64,000 nt of DNA from Nymphaea colorata. Its lineage: Eukaryota > Streptophyta > Magnoliopsida > Nymphaeales > Nymphaeaceae. Below the pieces are notes generated by a model. That model did not search any database. It saw only the letters and a program-made list of their open reading frames with translations, and was not told where the DNA came from. A program made the position numbers and the translations under genes. The stretch is from assembly GCF_008831285.2 (NCBI RefSeq), contig NC_045148.1, forward strand, positions 4,340,001 to 4,404,000, given 5' to 3'. Position 1 is the first letter of the stretch. Each line of letters starts with the position of its first letter. Of this stretch, positions 36,778 to 48,521 are shown piece by piece.

Positions 36778-36963
36778 CACATCTTAGAAAACTTATGTGT
36801 GTATGTGTTCATATTTTTTCGCTGGAAATTAAATTTTATACAAAAGTCATTTTAGTTAAATTTTAAAGTTTTATATTGAATAAAATGAATTGTTTTATTT
36901 ATTGGCAGTTTGGTTGTCATTTTTAAAAGATGTCCAGAAAACAGTGCTATCCTCTTTCTAAAG

Positions 36964-37033
<70 letters not shown>

Positions 37034-37247
37034 GTGTGGCCTAAGTGTGTGTTAGAGCACATCTTAGAAAACTTATGTGTGTATGTGTTCATATTTTTTC
37101 GCTGGAAATTAAATTTTATACAAAAGTCATTTTAGTTAAATTTTAAAATTTTATATTGAATAAAATGAATTGTTTTATTTATTGGCAGTTTGGTTGTCAT
37201 TTTTAAAAGATGTCCAGAAAACAGTGCTATCCTCTTTCTAAAGGACA

Positions 37248-37280
<33 letters not shown>

Positions 37281-37290
37281 GAGAGAGGGA

Positions 37291-37325
<35 letters not shown>

Positions 37326-37347
37326 GTGGCCTAAGTGTGTGTTAGAG
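36778..37347. repeat. 280-bp tandem duplication ending in (GA)n tracts
   Basis: Both units begin CACATCTTAGAAAACTTATG (36778 and 37058). They run nearly identically through a (GA)n tract to GGTGTGGCCTAAGTGTGTG. The period is 280 bp; the GA tracts differ in length. Confidence 0.95.
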
Positions 37348-38813
37348 CCAAACCCACACCTGCATTGCATTGACGTGGGTGCAGCACCCTAAATGAAGCA
37401 CCCTTTTGACAGGCCATTGGTTTTAATTGTTCCCTTTTATGCTTTTAGTTGTCAAAATGGCAAAATTCCAACTAGTGTGAGTAGTCAGTTGTGTCAGTTA
37501 TCGATCAATTTGTGTTTCAAACCAGTGACTAAAGCAACTAATCACTAACCTATAAAACATTTACATGGATTGTTTGTATGGTTTTTTTTTATTAATTTCC
37601 ATTTTCCTCGTGAATATATGTATCTATTTATTTATATTTATTAGTCAATTGACTTGGACTGACTAGTCTTGAGTAGTCTTGATTAGTCTTATAGGTAAAC
37701 TTCTGAGAAAATTTTGGGGATTTAGTGCACTGTTCTGGAGAATCTTAGTGCACAGTTCTGGAGTATTCTTGAATGCTTTTGTGATCAACCATTATTGCCA
37801 CTTTGTCTACCTGTTTGGGCTGGTTTTTGTGCTTTTTGTGGGCATTTTCACTTAATGACTAGACTGGCACGTGGCAAGACACTCACTTGGAACAAAAGTA
37901 GAATGGTATGGCCATGTAGGTGTGATTCAGTATGTAAAGGAAATTTAAATTTGTATTGTCAATCATGAATTAGAGAAAGCCAGAATATGACACTTTAGCA
38001 TGTTCTTCAATTTGTCTAAAACCCAAGCAAGTCATAATATTTCCATGGTTTCCAGATCAAGAAATAGATTGGAGGTGATTCTATAGTTAGAAACCAAAAA
38101 TAATAATCTCAAATTTCTACATGAAACTTGAAAATGAGAAGCAAGTAGGAAGTGGTCTATGAATCATCCAGGAAGTAATGTAAAATTACATAATTGAGAT
38201 ATCTGAAAAACCATACTACTGTTATATCATATATGCATAATGCATAGAAGCCAGGATCTTTACGTCCTATGTAAGGAACAAGGGTTTCCAGTTTTGGTTT
38301 GCATGATTAGGAGTAAGTGCATTCGGCCATTCCCAACTGATTCAAATCCACTTTTTGGAAATTACAACTGTAAATCCACTTGGTGCTTTTATAGTTCCTC
38401 ACTTGTATTCTTAATATTTCCCATATCTCACAATGTATAAATTATAACCTCATACTGATAAGAGATCGAAGCGAGTTCTTCTCGCTTCATTATTTTATTT
38501 GTGCATTGTTTGTCCATGAGTTTTCTAGCTTCATTATTTTATATACCAATTGCTTGTCCTTTCAATGGTACTGGTGATTGTGACACGTGGTAGGCATCAT
38601 GCTATTATTGCTTTGTCATGAACCCTGGTTTTCTTGGCACTTGAAGTTTCTTTGTCTTGCAGATTATTGCATTTGCAGAGTGAGCTTCCCAGTAGGATAA
38701 TCGATATTCTATAGTTCATCCTTTACTTTGATTGCTGAGATTTTATAGTTATCATTTGTGGATACCATTACTGTCACTAAAAATATGTTGTTATTTGCTA
38801 CTTCTATCACTAG

Positions 38814-38830
38814 GCAAAGATGATGTGTGA
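38814..38830 (+). CDS. NFD6: Alternative terminal exon of the NFD6-like gene (GKDDV)
   Basis: After the acceptor CACTAG, the 17-nt stretch completes the same split codon as exon 2 (30731) and reads GKDDV then TGA, against GNDDV from 35419. Phase, length and sequence match. Downstream, both sites share a diverged 3' UTR-like sequence (compare GCTACTGGATGCTTAATGAG near 35541 with GCTACTGGATATGCTAGATA near 38948). This indicates a duplicated terminal exon, and either copy could be spliced to exon 2. Which one is used cannot be seen from DNA. Confidence 0.55.
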
Positions 38831-39099
38831 CAAGTTTCATGGGATGAGAGCCACGTTGTCATGCAAGTTTTATATTGCTGAATCTTGGAAGAGTGGTGGA
38901 AGTGCCTCAATACCCAATAGGGGTCTATTTTTGTGCTACTGCTTAGGCTACTGGATATGCTAGATACTTAATGGAGAGATTAAATGTTATCCTTGAAGAA
39001 CTTGCTTGTTCTTGATGAATCAATGTTTCCTTCTTTTGCTGACCTGGTTTTTTGCTTTTGGTTGTTCCAGTTCATCTAAGTAAGATTTAGTAGATTATT

Positions 39100-42000
39100 A
39101 TTTTGTATATCATGTCAGAGGAAACTAATGACAATTCTTGATTAGTTAACAATCATGGTGATGGGAAGGATGTGCTTTTTACTATCTAAGCAGAAAACTT
39201 AGCGGTGCTTTCAAGCTTTAGTTTTTGTTAATGAGTATTAGGTGTGAAGTAGTGTCACAAAAAACGTGTTTTTTTTTGGAAAAGAAATGCGATAAATTAA
39301 ATTTCCATTTAAAACTTAAAAAAAATGTTAAAAAAAAAGCATTCGCATTTTTTCGCTTTTTCATTTTTTTTTCATTTTTCATGTTTTTTTAATACCAAAC
39401 AGTTCTTTTTTTCATTTTCAATTTTTATTTGTTGCAAATCCACTTAATTTTTGATGTTTATGTTATTAGTTTCTCACTTATTTTATTTTCCCCCCATTTT
39501 TATTTTTTTTTAATTTTTAAAAATTTACCATATTTTTCCTTTTTTTTCATGCTCGTTGTATTATACTCGAGAAAAACCTTGCCGTTTAAAACTCCAAAAC
39601 ATTATTTGTGGCTATGGTGCGAAGTAAAGAAACCTTAGTTGAAAGATAATGACGAGTTCACGGTTTTCATTTAACTCCGATTCCGCCAAGTCATTTCTTT
39701 TATGAATGATGGCTGGGGGGATGGTCCCGTTTTTTCATTCAAATGAACAAAAGATTGCATCAATGAAAGGATTAAAGGATACAAAATTAACAACGAGAAG
39801 AAAACAGCCTCAAAACCCAGTCAACCATCCATACCCTGCATCCAGCAGTTTGCTGAATTATCTCAATCACCTTAGCAGGTAAAAAGTCATCATGGGTGAC
39901 TAATCTACACCAGTCAAAACCAGCAGTCGAAGTCCTAGGCAAGAACCTTGCGACCCCAAATTCAATCTTTCTGTTTAACATTGTTAGATTTAAGTCTCAC
40001 CCTCTCTACAGTCCTAGTTATTAACAATCCCATGCAGTGACTTAATCTGACGCTTACACAGATACTTATATGTTTATGGCAATTTTAAGAATTTTGCATA
40101 TGGGGATATGCGAGGTATATATACATGTGTGAATGTGAGTGAGAGTGTGTGTGTGCAAAATTCCACAAAAAATATTTAAAATTAGTATAAAACAGGTGAG
40201 AAAAATGCAAAACAGCTGAAAAGTATGTTTTGGAGAACTAATATGCAAAATAAAAAATACAAAACTTTAAAATTAATCTGCAAAATGCAAAAAGTAATAT
40301 GCATTTTCTTAAAACGTGTCCAAGTATGTCACAGTACCAGTGTCTGCGTGTCAGCTTGTCAAATGGATATGGCAGCTATTTGGCTATATACATGTCACTT
40401 AGGTCTCACAGGAAACCAGCTTGTCTCCAGCCACATACCTCTGAGGTTTTCCACCCAAAGGTCATTCTTCCAGAAAATAGCAGCTCCATAAAAACACCCT
40501 TTTATAATGGATGAAACAATCTCTATAAGCCATCCCTTTATCATGCTTAACCTTCCAAGCAGGAGTAAAGATTTTGGTATTCAGCCTTCGCTTTTATAGC
40601 TGTCTAGCAGCTAACACCTGCTCAGGCCAATCCCACATTGAGAAACAACCAAACATATATGCCAAATCTCTCTTTTAGCCCACAGACAGGCTTAGCTATG
40701 CCTTCACGAACAGCCAGCTCGCGAAAGCCCCATGTCTTCCTAATTACAATATTGAAGCACACCAACCAGCACCATTGCAACTCCCTACAAGAAAAATGTC
40801 CCTTGACCCACCACTGCAAGCAACTCATGCAGTAGTTTCTGGATGGAATCCATGATATTCCAACTCAAGAGACCACCCACCACCGAATCATTTATATTAG
40901 TAATATGCAGTGAAGTCTTATAGTCTTCTATATCTACATACATATATATGATCTGTGCATGCAGCACAGTGAAACAGAGATCTAATCTTAAGAGTGTAGG
41001 TAAACTAAGAGGGAGGATCAATAAAATTGAATTCGATAATGAACACCCTTATTTTTGTGCCAAAAATAGAAAACACTTGTGAAAGTTCAAAGAGCAACAG
41101 CAGCAGATTAAACACACTTTCCATGATGATGTGTAACCTGTGGTTTGCTGTTTAACATTTACAGGAAACCTGTTTCCTGTATTAAAAGTTTTAGAAAGAG
41201 GAGCCCATTTATATATTATGGAGAAAATGTTTGCTGTAACTAGGGACTGCTTTCGAACCAGGTTTGATGGGGTTATTCATTTCTTGCAGCACCTCTTTTG
41301 GATTTTGAGTTAGTAAACATTAAAACATGTAGTTGTGTTTCCTCAAAATTTGACTTGATAACAGTTAAGCATATTAGTTGTCCATTTGCTTTTGTTCCAG
41401 ACTTACATTGTGATGTACCTTTGCTGCTCTGTGAATTATGGGCGGGTTCATACATGCACATGTTTTGGTTTCTTGTTTTGTAGATGGGTAGGATTCTTTC
41501 ATGGGAGGCGTTAAGTGCTTGTGTTTGCCATGGGTTTCTTTTTTTGGATAGATTCTTGAGGATTTAAGAAGAGGACTTCCTGGAGCATACTTCGTCTCTC
41601 AAGCCTGTTCTGATGAAAATGTCATTCTTGGGCAGGAACTGATGAGGATTGCTGAAGTAGCATTTTTGGACCGTGTTACAAGTAGTAATATATTATGGAA
41701 TAAAGAGTTTTTCTTTTCTAGGATGGTTTGTTGATACATGAGAAAATTTTGCTTCAATTACATCAATATATAATTCTAAAAACTACCTCAATGTGTATGA
41801 TGAATTTCCTGGCTGTTGGTTTCATTGTTTTGCATTTGGATCAGTTTTCCTTGTTCCTTATTGAAAGCCATATGGCTTGTCCATGTCATTAATTAGGGAT
41901 ATGACTTTGCACTTCCTCTTTTACTTTTGGTTGCTCCCTGGAAGGTGCCAACTCACTTTGAAGGTTGTGATCCTGCTGAACGGAAATATACCATGCAACT

Positions 42001-42931
42001 TTCTCACTCCTGCTGTAAATCCACTTTCTGATTTTTGGACTAGATCCTTTATCCTACTGTGTTATCTCTATACCACTGAAAAATGAATTCAGTTTAGAAG
42101 TTTTGTTCTTCAAAATGAGTCAAGTTCTGCGTATGTGAGAATAAATGCCTCATCTAAATGTGATGATCATCCTCAATAGCCTCGGGTTGTTTCTATTGAA
42201 GTTGCCTTTTCCTGTTTAAAGTCATTCTTTTACAAGCTTGTCAGTAGCTTTTTAAGAATATATATTATTAATACTAAACATAATTAAGGGACGTTTGGTA
42301 TTTTAAATTACGCTATCCTATATCATAATGTATGATTATCATGGGGACATTTCTCTTAAATGGATAAAAGTGTCTTTAACTACTGGATGGTGGATCAACA
42401 CAATCTGAGGTGTCTTCTTTGATTTTTAAGTTTCTCATTCTTTATTGACAGACCTGTAGTTCTGATGCCTGTCACAGGATATGCCCCATCAAATCATCAA
42501 CCTTATTCTGTCTTCTTTTCTATTAATTTCCTTTCCTTTTGTATACTCTTGTTCTTGCACTTGTAATTTGGATCAATGACTTCAGCTATTTTTTTCCCTC
42601 TTTACTGATTTTTTTCTTCATTGGTTCTCCTTTTTCTTCTTCAGCCTTTTTCTTTATTGCTGCTGCACAGTCTTAAATATTTTATATATGTTCTTATCCT
42701 CTTTTGTGTATACTCTCTCCAAGAAGGAGCATAAAAGGTGCTCTATTTGTCTCTGAAGTCTGAACGCCACCATTCACCTAAAAGATATCAGGTCTTGCAT
42801 AGCACCTATAGCTACAACCATTAGCAAGGTTCCTAATGGATATAGTATTTGTCTGGTGTCTTTTGTGTGTCTGTATGTGAAATTGTAAATAAGGATAAAT
42901 CTAGACCATTGACACCTCTCTCTCTCTCTGT

Positions 42932-42967
<36 letters not shown>

Positions 42968-44296
42968 TTCATATTTGTATGTATATATATTTGGCCCAGT
43001 ATTTTGTAATGCAATGAAATTTTTCATTTTTTGTTTGAATCTGGTATACAGACTTTATCTATTGGTCTAGTGGAGATCAACTCTTGAGTAATTGTAATCT
43101 AACACACATTCATTGATCTTGCTGTGGGTGTGTGTATTTACTACAATTCTTTGTTTGTTAAAATTCAAAAGAAAGAAAAATTACAAAAAGATGCCTAAAA
43201 TTTGCCAAAACCAAATTTTTTAATAGTTAACGAACATGTATCAACTTTTGAAATTCTCAAAGAGTTGCCTACTAACATAAAGACATTATTCTTTTATACC
43301 AAATGATAAGGTACCTCGTAAGAAGGAAAGGTATTTTTGTCTTTTAGGAGTGCTATTTTTTGTCATTTCGTATCAAAATTAATGTTTTTTGTCAGTAGGC
43401 ATCTCTTTCAAAATTTCCCAAAAGTTGATTGTCTATTGTTAACTTTTAAAAGTTGAGCAGTGATTTGTTGCGAGCAAAATCCTAGTTCCCCTTCAACTTG
43501 AACCTAGTTTGGATTCACTGTACAATTTTCTTTAGATCCTTTGTGAGATATAGGAAAACTGGAAAAGTAAGAAAGTCCAACTAGATTACATTTGCAAGCA
43601 ATGGTAATGTGCTCTCACACACAAAAATATGGGAGGCAAAACCACACACTTCAAACATTGCACTTGCACTGCTTTTAACCTAATCCAAGCATGCTAATGT
43701 GTTATTGCTTGTGCATTATGACACATGTTATAGTGCGAAGTAATAGTACATGACCTTGTTCCTTTACCATTAAATCTAGCAGTATAAGAGCTGTTTTTTT
43801 TAATTATTCAGAAACACATATTTAAACCTGATAAATGACTTAGTGTATATTTCCCTTTATAAAATGCAAAATTATTTCTACAAGTTTAGATTACAGAAAA
43901 GAACTGATTGGCTGGTATCATCCCTAACATGAGTTGCTTTGGATGCACCAATTTTTTATCAATATTTTGTATATTTAATATGTAACACTAATGAGGGTTC
44001 CAAATATAGAAACTTTGTGAGGTTTGTATGGGAAGGCTGTACTTAGCGATGTGGTACCTACATTGGCAGCCCATGGCTGACCAAGGGAAATGTACATATA
44101 TTATATCTAGAGGACGTGTTTCCTGGCACATGTTCTCTAGCCGAGGGTCTCAACAGTTGTTGCCGGTCTGTTTGGCGGCCCATATTTATTTCGTTCAAAA
44201 ATAGTAAAAAAAATAAAAAGAAAAGCATTACTAATGTTGGGGCAGGGGGAGGCTGGGTCCCCCCCCCCTCGTTGAGGATGGGGGAGGAAGCAGATC

Positions 44297-44358
<62 letters not shown>

Positions 44359-45003
44359 TGATGTATCCATGTCCATATCTGTCCGGTGTTGGAATCAGTA
44401 AAATTTGACAAGTCTAGTTTTGTCCAGAGAATGAAACTAAAATTTCTTTTGAAAAGCCATTCTCGCATGCATCATGAGCTTATGAATGTCATTTTTATCT
44501 TAGTAATTGAGACTTTTGACTTGTTCGTTGTTTTACTATATTTGTAAATCTGTTGTGGTTGTGTAACGTGAATAATAAGAGTTTTTATTGAATTCTACAC
44601 ACCAGTTTAGGCACCATGTTTCCGTTGAATTTAACACACCAGTTCAGCTACTGTGTTTCTATTGAATTTAATACACCAGTTCAGCTACTGTGTTTCTATT
44701 GAATTTAATACACCAGTTTAGCTATCGTTTTGATTACTAACTGCTACAAGTGGATTAACAATATTCTATGTGTAGTAAACATATTGTTGACAAGTAATTT
44801 CTATAACATCTTTTCCTAACAAGTAAAACCAATCCTATTTTGGGACTGGTTTTCCATATATCCTCCCCTTCCTGGTCTTCACCAATTCTAGGGTGGTAGT
44901 CAAAAGAAAGTGGAAAAAAAGAAGAGGGGAGAGAAAATGTAGGTGAGAGAGAGAGAGGAAATGGGGATGGAAAAACCAGTCCCATTATGGGCCCGTTAAA
45001 ACC

Positions 45004-45044
<41 letters not shown>

Positions 45045-47029
45045 TATATATAGACATGCACACACACACACACATATTGAGGTACTCTTTGGTCATCCAA
45101 ATGTGGGTGTGGCCTATCTTGATTAACATTTCTCTTTCATCTAGCCAGTTTTTTCCCCTTCCTCTATGGATCTTATCAAATTTCTTATTTTTCCTGATCT
45201 GCGTCCAATCCATGATTCTTTTTCTTTCTGTTTATGCCCTCAGTTTGTGACTCTGAATTTCAATTTATCAGCTTATTATCTGTATGCAATGTGTAATCCA
45301 ATTCATCAATTTCTATGATTTACCAGGATTTTTAGCATATTTGTAATTAGGGGAGAAGGGAACTGAAATGTTCGAACAGTAAAAGACACAACGTTACTTG
45401 GTTAAACCAAATTCGTAAATTACATCCCACTTCTGGGCAACTTGATCTTTTGGAGTTACTACGTCTAGTTTTTAGGTGGAGTTTCATCCAAAGAATGATG
45501 CTTTATTCAGATATGTTTACTGTCCATCATGCTGCGTGAAACCCAGATTTCTATCTTTGGCAGACTGTTGTTGATTTTGTTTACTGACTTTCCCAGATTG
45601 TTTTTCTTTGATAAACTTAAAATATTAAATCAAGCAAGAAAAATTTGCATCAGGGAATCTTGACATGGTCGGAAGCGGCTGAGCTCTGATCTCAGGCTTT
45701 GTTACCTTCCTTTTCTTTCAGTACTTTTGAGTGTGATTCTAGCAATCAAATGTTAATCTGACCCTAGTATGTCTAAGTTCTGTCAGCGCCTATTGCACAT
45801 GAATAAACTTTTAAGATACTGAAAATGGAAGACATGAAAATGAAATTATCGAAGTTAATAAGCAGACAATGTTAAACATAAAGGTTGGATCTTTTTATGC
45901 TGGACCTCTGGTCAGTGGTGACTACCTACATTAGGGTGGCACCATGTTTGCAGTAGCATGATCACACACAGAGAGTCTGCCGTTGAGATTGATGTCTTGA
46001 AAATACATTCCTTTTTTCCAAGTACGGTTTCGACCTATTTTTGAACTTTTTTTTTTCACCCTCTTCTCTCTCTCTTTCTATCTTTCTTTTTACTTCTCCT
46101 AACCATTCTCTCCACCTTGAGATCGGTGAATCTTAAGGAGAGAAAGATTGTAAAAATTAATCTCATTTTATAATTGATTATGAGTTCTTGGAGCAGTGAA
46201 ATGGTTAGAAACAACATGAAAAAAGAGGGAAAATTAGGAGGCGAGAAACTAATCTTAAATTGAGCGCATGTACACATACACACATATAGACACACATATA
46301 GAAGTTGTCCAAGTTTTGATGTGCCCTCGTTTCAAATGTAGTATGAGCAGTTACTTTTTTTTTCATGTCTCGTGTATTTCTTATGCATATTGTAATAGTG
46401 CGAGTCTATTAAACAATTTAAGTAACATTATATTTTGATCACTAAATTCATTAATTGGGACATTTTAAGCCGATGCCACAGGCATATATTTCTCTATGTG
46501 TGTGTGTATACATGGAAGTTCAAATCGTCCGAATGCTAGATGTTGAATGACTAAAGTTTAACATCTTTTGCTGAAAAACAGTTGTTACAAGAGCATTAAC
46601 TGTTTATGGTGCTGGATCAACTTGTAGTGGTTTCAGCAACATTTCATGGAACTTAATGGCCTTTTAAGTTTATCTATTCGACAACATTTGAGATCCCGAT
46701 ATATCAATGAGTTAGTTCTTCGATTATGGAAACATTTACTAGAAATCTCACTTACTGGATTTTATCGTGGAAGAATTGCCCACAGTGGAATACAAAGAAT
46801 TGAGGTACATTTAATCTATGCATAATATAGTAAACAAGTGATACAAATCTGTGATTGCTTGTTAGTATCGGTAATAGGTGTTAAAAATTATCTGGTATGA
46901 TGAAATTTATATACTGGAACCCTACCTAAGTGTGTATGAGTGCGCAATGAATTATATGAATCAAAAGCTCATTGGGCTTTGTGCACATCTTACCCAAATT
47001 GGTTCAAATCTGCTTCCTCAGTTCACAAA
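39100..47029. other. Intergenic stretch with no recognised gene
   Basis: 39100 to about 39400 may still be 3' flank of the NFD6-like gene. 39780-40830 has minus-strand frames with Trp/Cys-rich residues vaguely like LINE C-termini, but no motif firm enough to call. 42916-42965, 44297-44350 and 45006-45035 are TC/TG/TA tracts. A 37-bp minisatellite lies at 44588. No tRNA, rRNA or known protein domain found. Confidence 0.5.
44588..44735. repeat. 37-bp minisatellite, four copies
   Basis: Units start TTGAATT(C/T) at 44588, 44625, 44662 and 44699, each containing CACCAGTT(C/T)AG. The middle two are most alike and the outer ones diverged, as is usual for unequal exchange. Confidence 0.9.
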
Positions 47030-47476
47030 TAGGGATGTCAATGAATTAGATTTGGATTGAATATCCATGGCAATTGCATTAAATAAGTTTGATATATAAA
47101 AAACGTCCGACATGGATCAGATTTGGTTTCAAGGAACGACACTAGATCAGTTTTTTGTTTCAATTATAAATAAATATGGATTGGATAATAAGTATATATT
47201 CATTATTTAGCCATATATATTTTCAATAATAAAATTCTTATAACTAATTTACTAATAAATTAATTCAATCTCCTGCTGTCACATGAATCACACGTACATA
47301 TTAGATTAACGACATTCTGGTATCTGTGAAAGCGAAGGCCAGCAGACTCAATTGTGCATTTAAAGGTTAGATTAATATATGGTGGAAAGTATCTGAATTT
47401 GAATTCGAATATGTAAACATTCGAAAAATTGAATGAATAGTACACTTGATCTAAATCTAACTCATTGACATCCCTA
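47030..47476. mobile_element. hAT-like MITE with TAGGGATGTCAATGA ends
   Basis: 447 bp. The left end TAGGGATGTCAATGAATTAG is matched inverted by the right end (reverse complement TAGGGATGTCAATGAGTTAG). TAGGG-x-TG termini are typical of hAT elements. The 8-bp flanks TTCACAAA and CTCATAAG agree at 5 of 8 positions, consistent with a decayed 8-bp duplication. Non-coding. Confidence 0.75.
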
Positions 47477-48521
47477 CTCATAAGGTGTGACATGAGCTCA
47501 TCGTCACCCCATGCTTATACCAATTAGAAGAAAGCAAATTAATCATGAGAATGCTTGCAACTCAAGCTGATTAGTGCCCAACTGTTTTTTAGTAGTAATT
47601 TCATTTGAACCATCAGAAAGCGTCGACAAAAATCAAAGTCTGTCTGGTTGGAAGTTGGCTTCCAAATACTTGAGTTCAGGACTTGCATGGGAATCTGGCT
47701 TTGATGATACACTACATTCAAGGGTTATTGGCAATCGAGTTATAGTTCAAGCTTCTACATGGTATCCACAAATTTTTTTTTTCATTGGCAGTATTCGGTT
47801 TCTTTTTCCTGTTTAAAGGATATCTGACTTAAATGTTATGCAAAAATTGACTGGATTATGCGAACTGAGACGTATATCCGTAGTAGTCAATATATCAACT
47901 GGAAGAGCGGTTGATGTCGGTAGGTTGAGTGATCATAAAACTAATTTCAGTTATCCGAAGGTTCCTTGTCTTAGGAGTGAACACGACGGGCTGTTTGGGA
48001 ACAGTAACAATATGTTACTGTCACATGTATCTGCCCCTCAAAATGGGGCAGATTCTTGGAATACTTTTTAAAGTGTTTAATGAATCTAAACCAATTTTTG
48101 AATTAGATGCATGAGATAGTACAAACGGTCACTACGGGCCTTAGTCAGTTCATAATTGTTACTGATTGGTTTTTTTTGTAAGAAAATTGATTGAAACCGG
48201 ACAAAAGTAACAGAAACAGTTTGAAAGCAAAGCATGGGTGTGTTGATAGGTGTACTTTTATGGCTAACAGTAACCTTCAACTGAGGTGAGTCTACAAGCA
48301 ACATGACCCTTGCTGCTTGTGCGCTCGACTCCTGATTTCCGTAGGAAAGTTTTGAGTTAAACCACAATAAAAGCAATTGGCTAGAAACAGTATCATATAC
48401 ACACATAAGCTTTTTGCATTTGCACAATTGACAGATTGGCTAGAAAGCGTTTCTTAGCTTGTGAATTCTGAACCAGCAGGTGGTTATTTAGTTATAGCAG
48501 CCCTAGTGATCATTGCTTTAC

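Noticed and set aside
39781-40830. Trp/Cys-rich minus-strand frames resembling the end of a LINE ORF2
   Set aside because: No RT catalytic motif, endonuclease motif or poly(A) tail could be tied to it.
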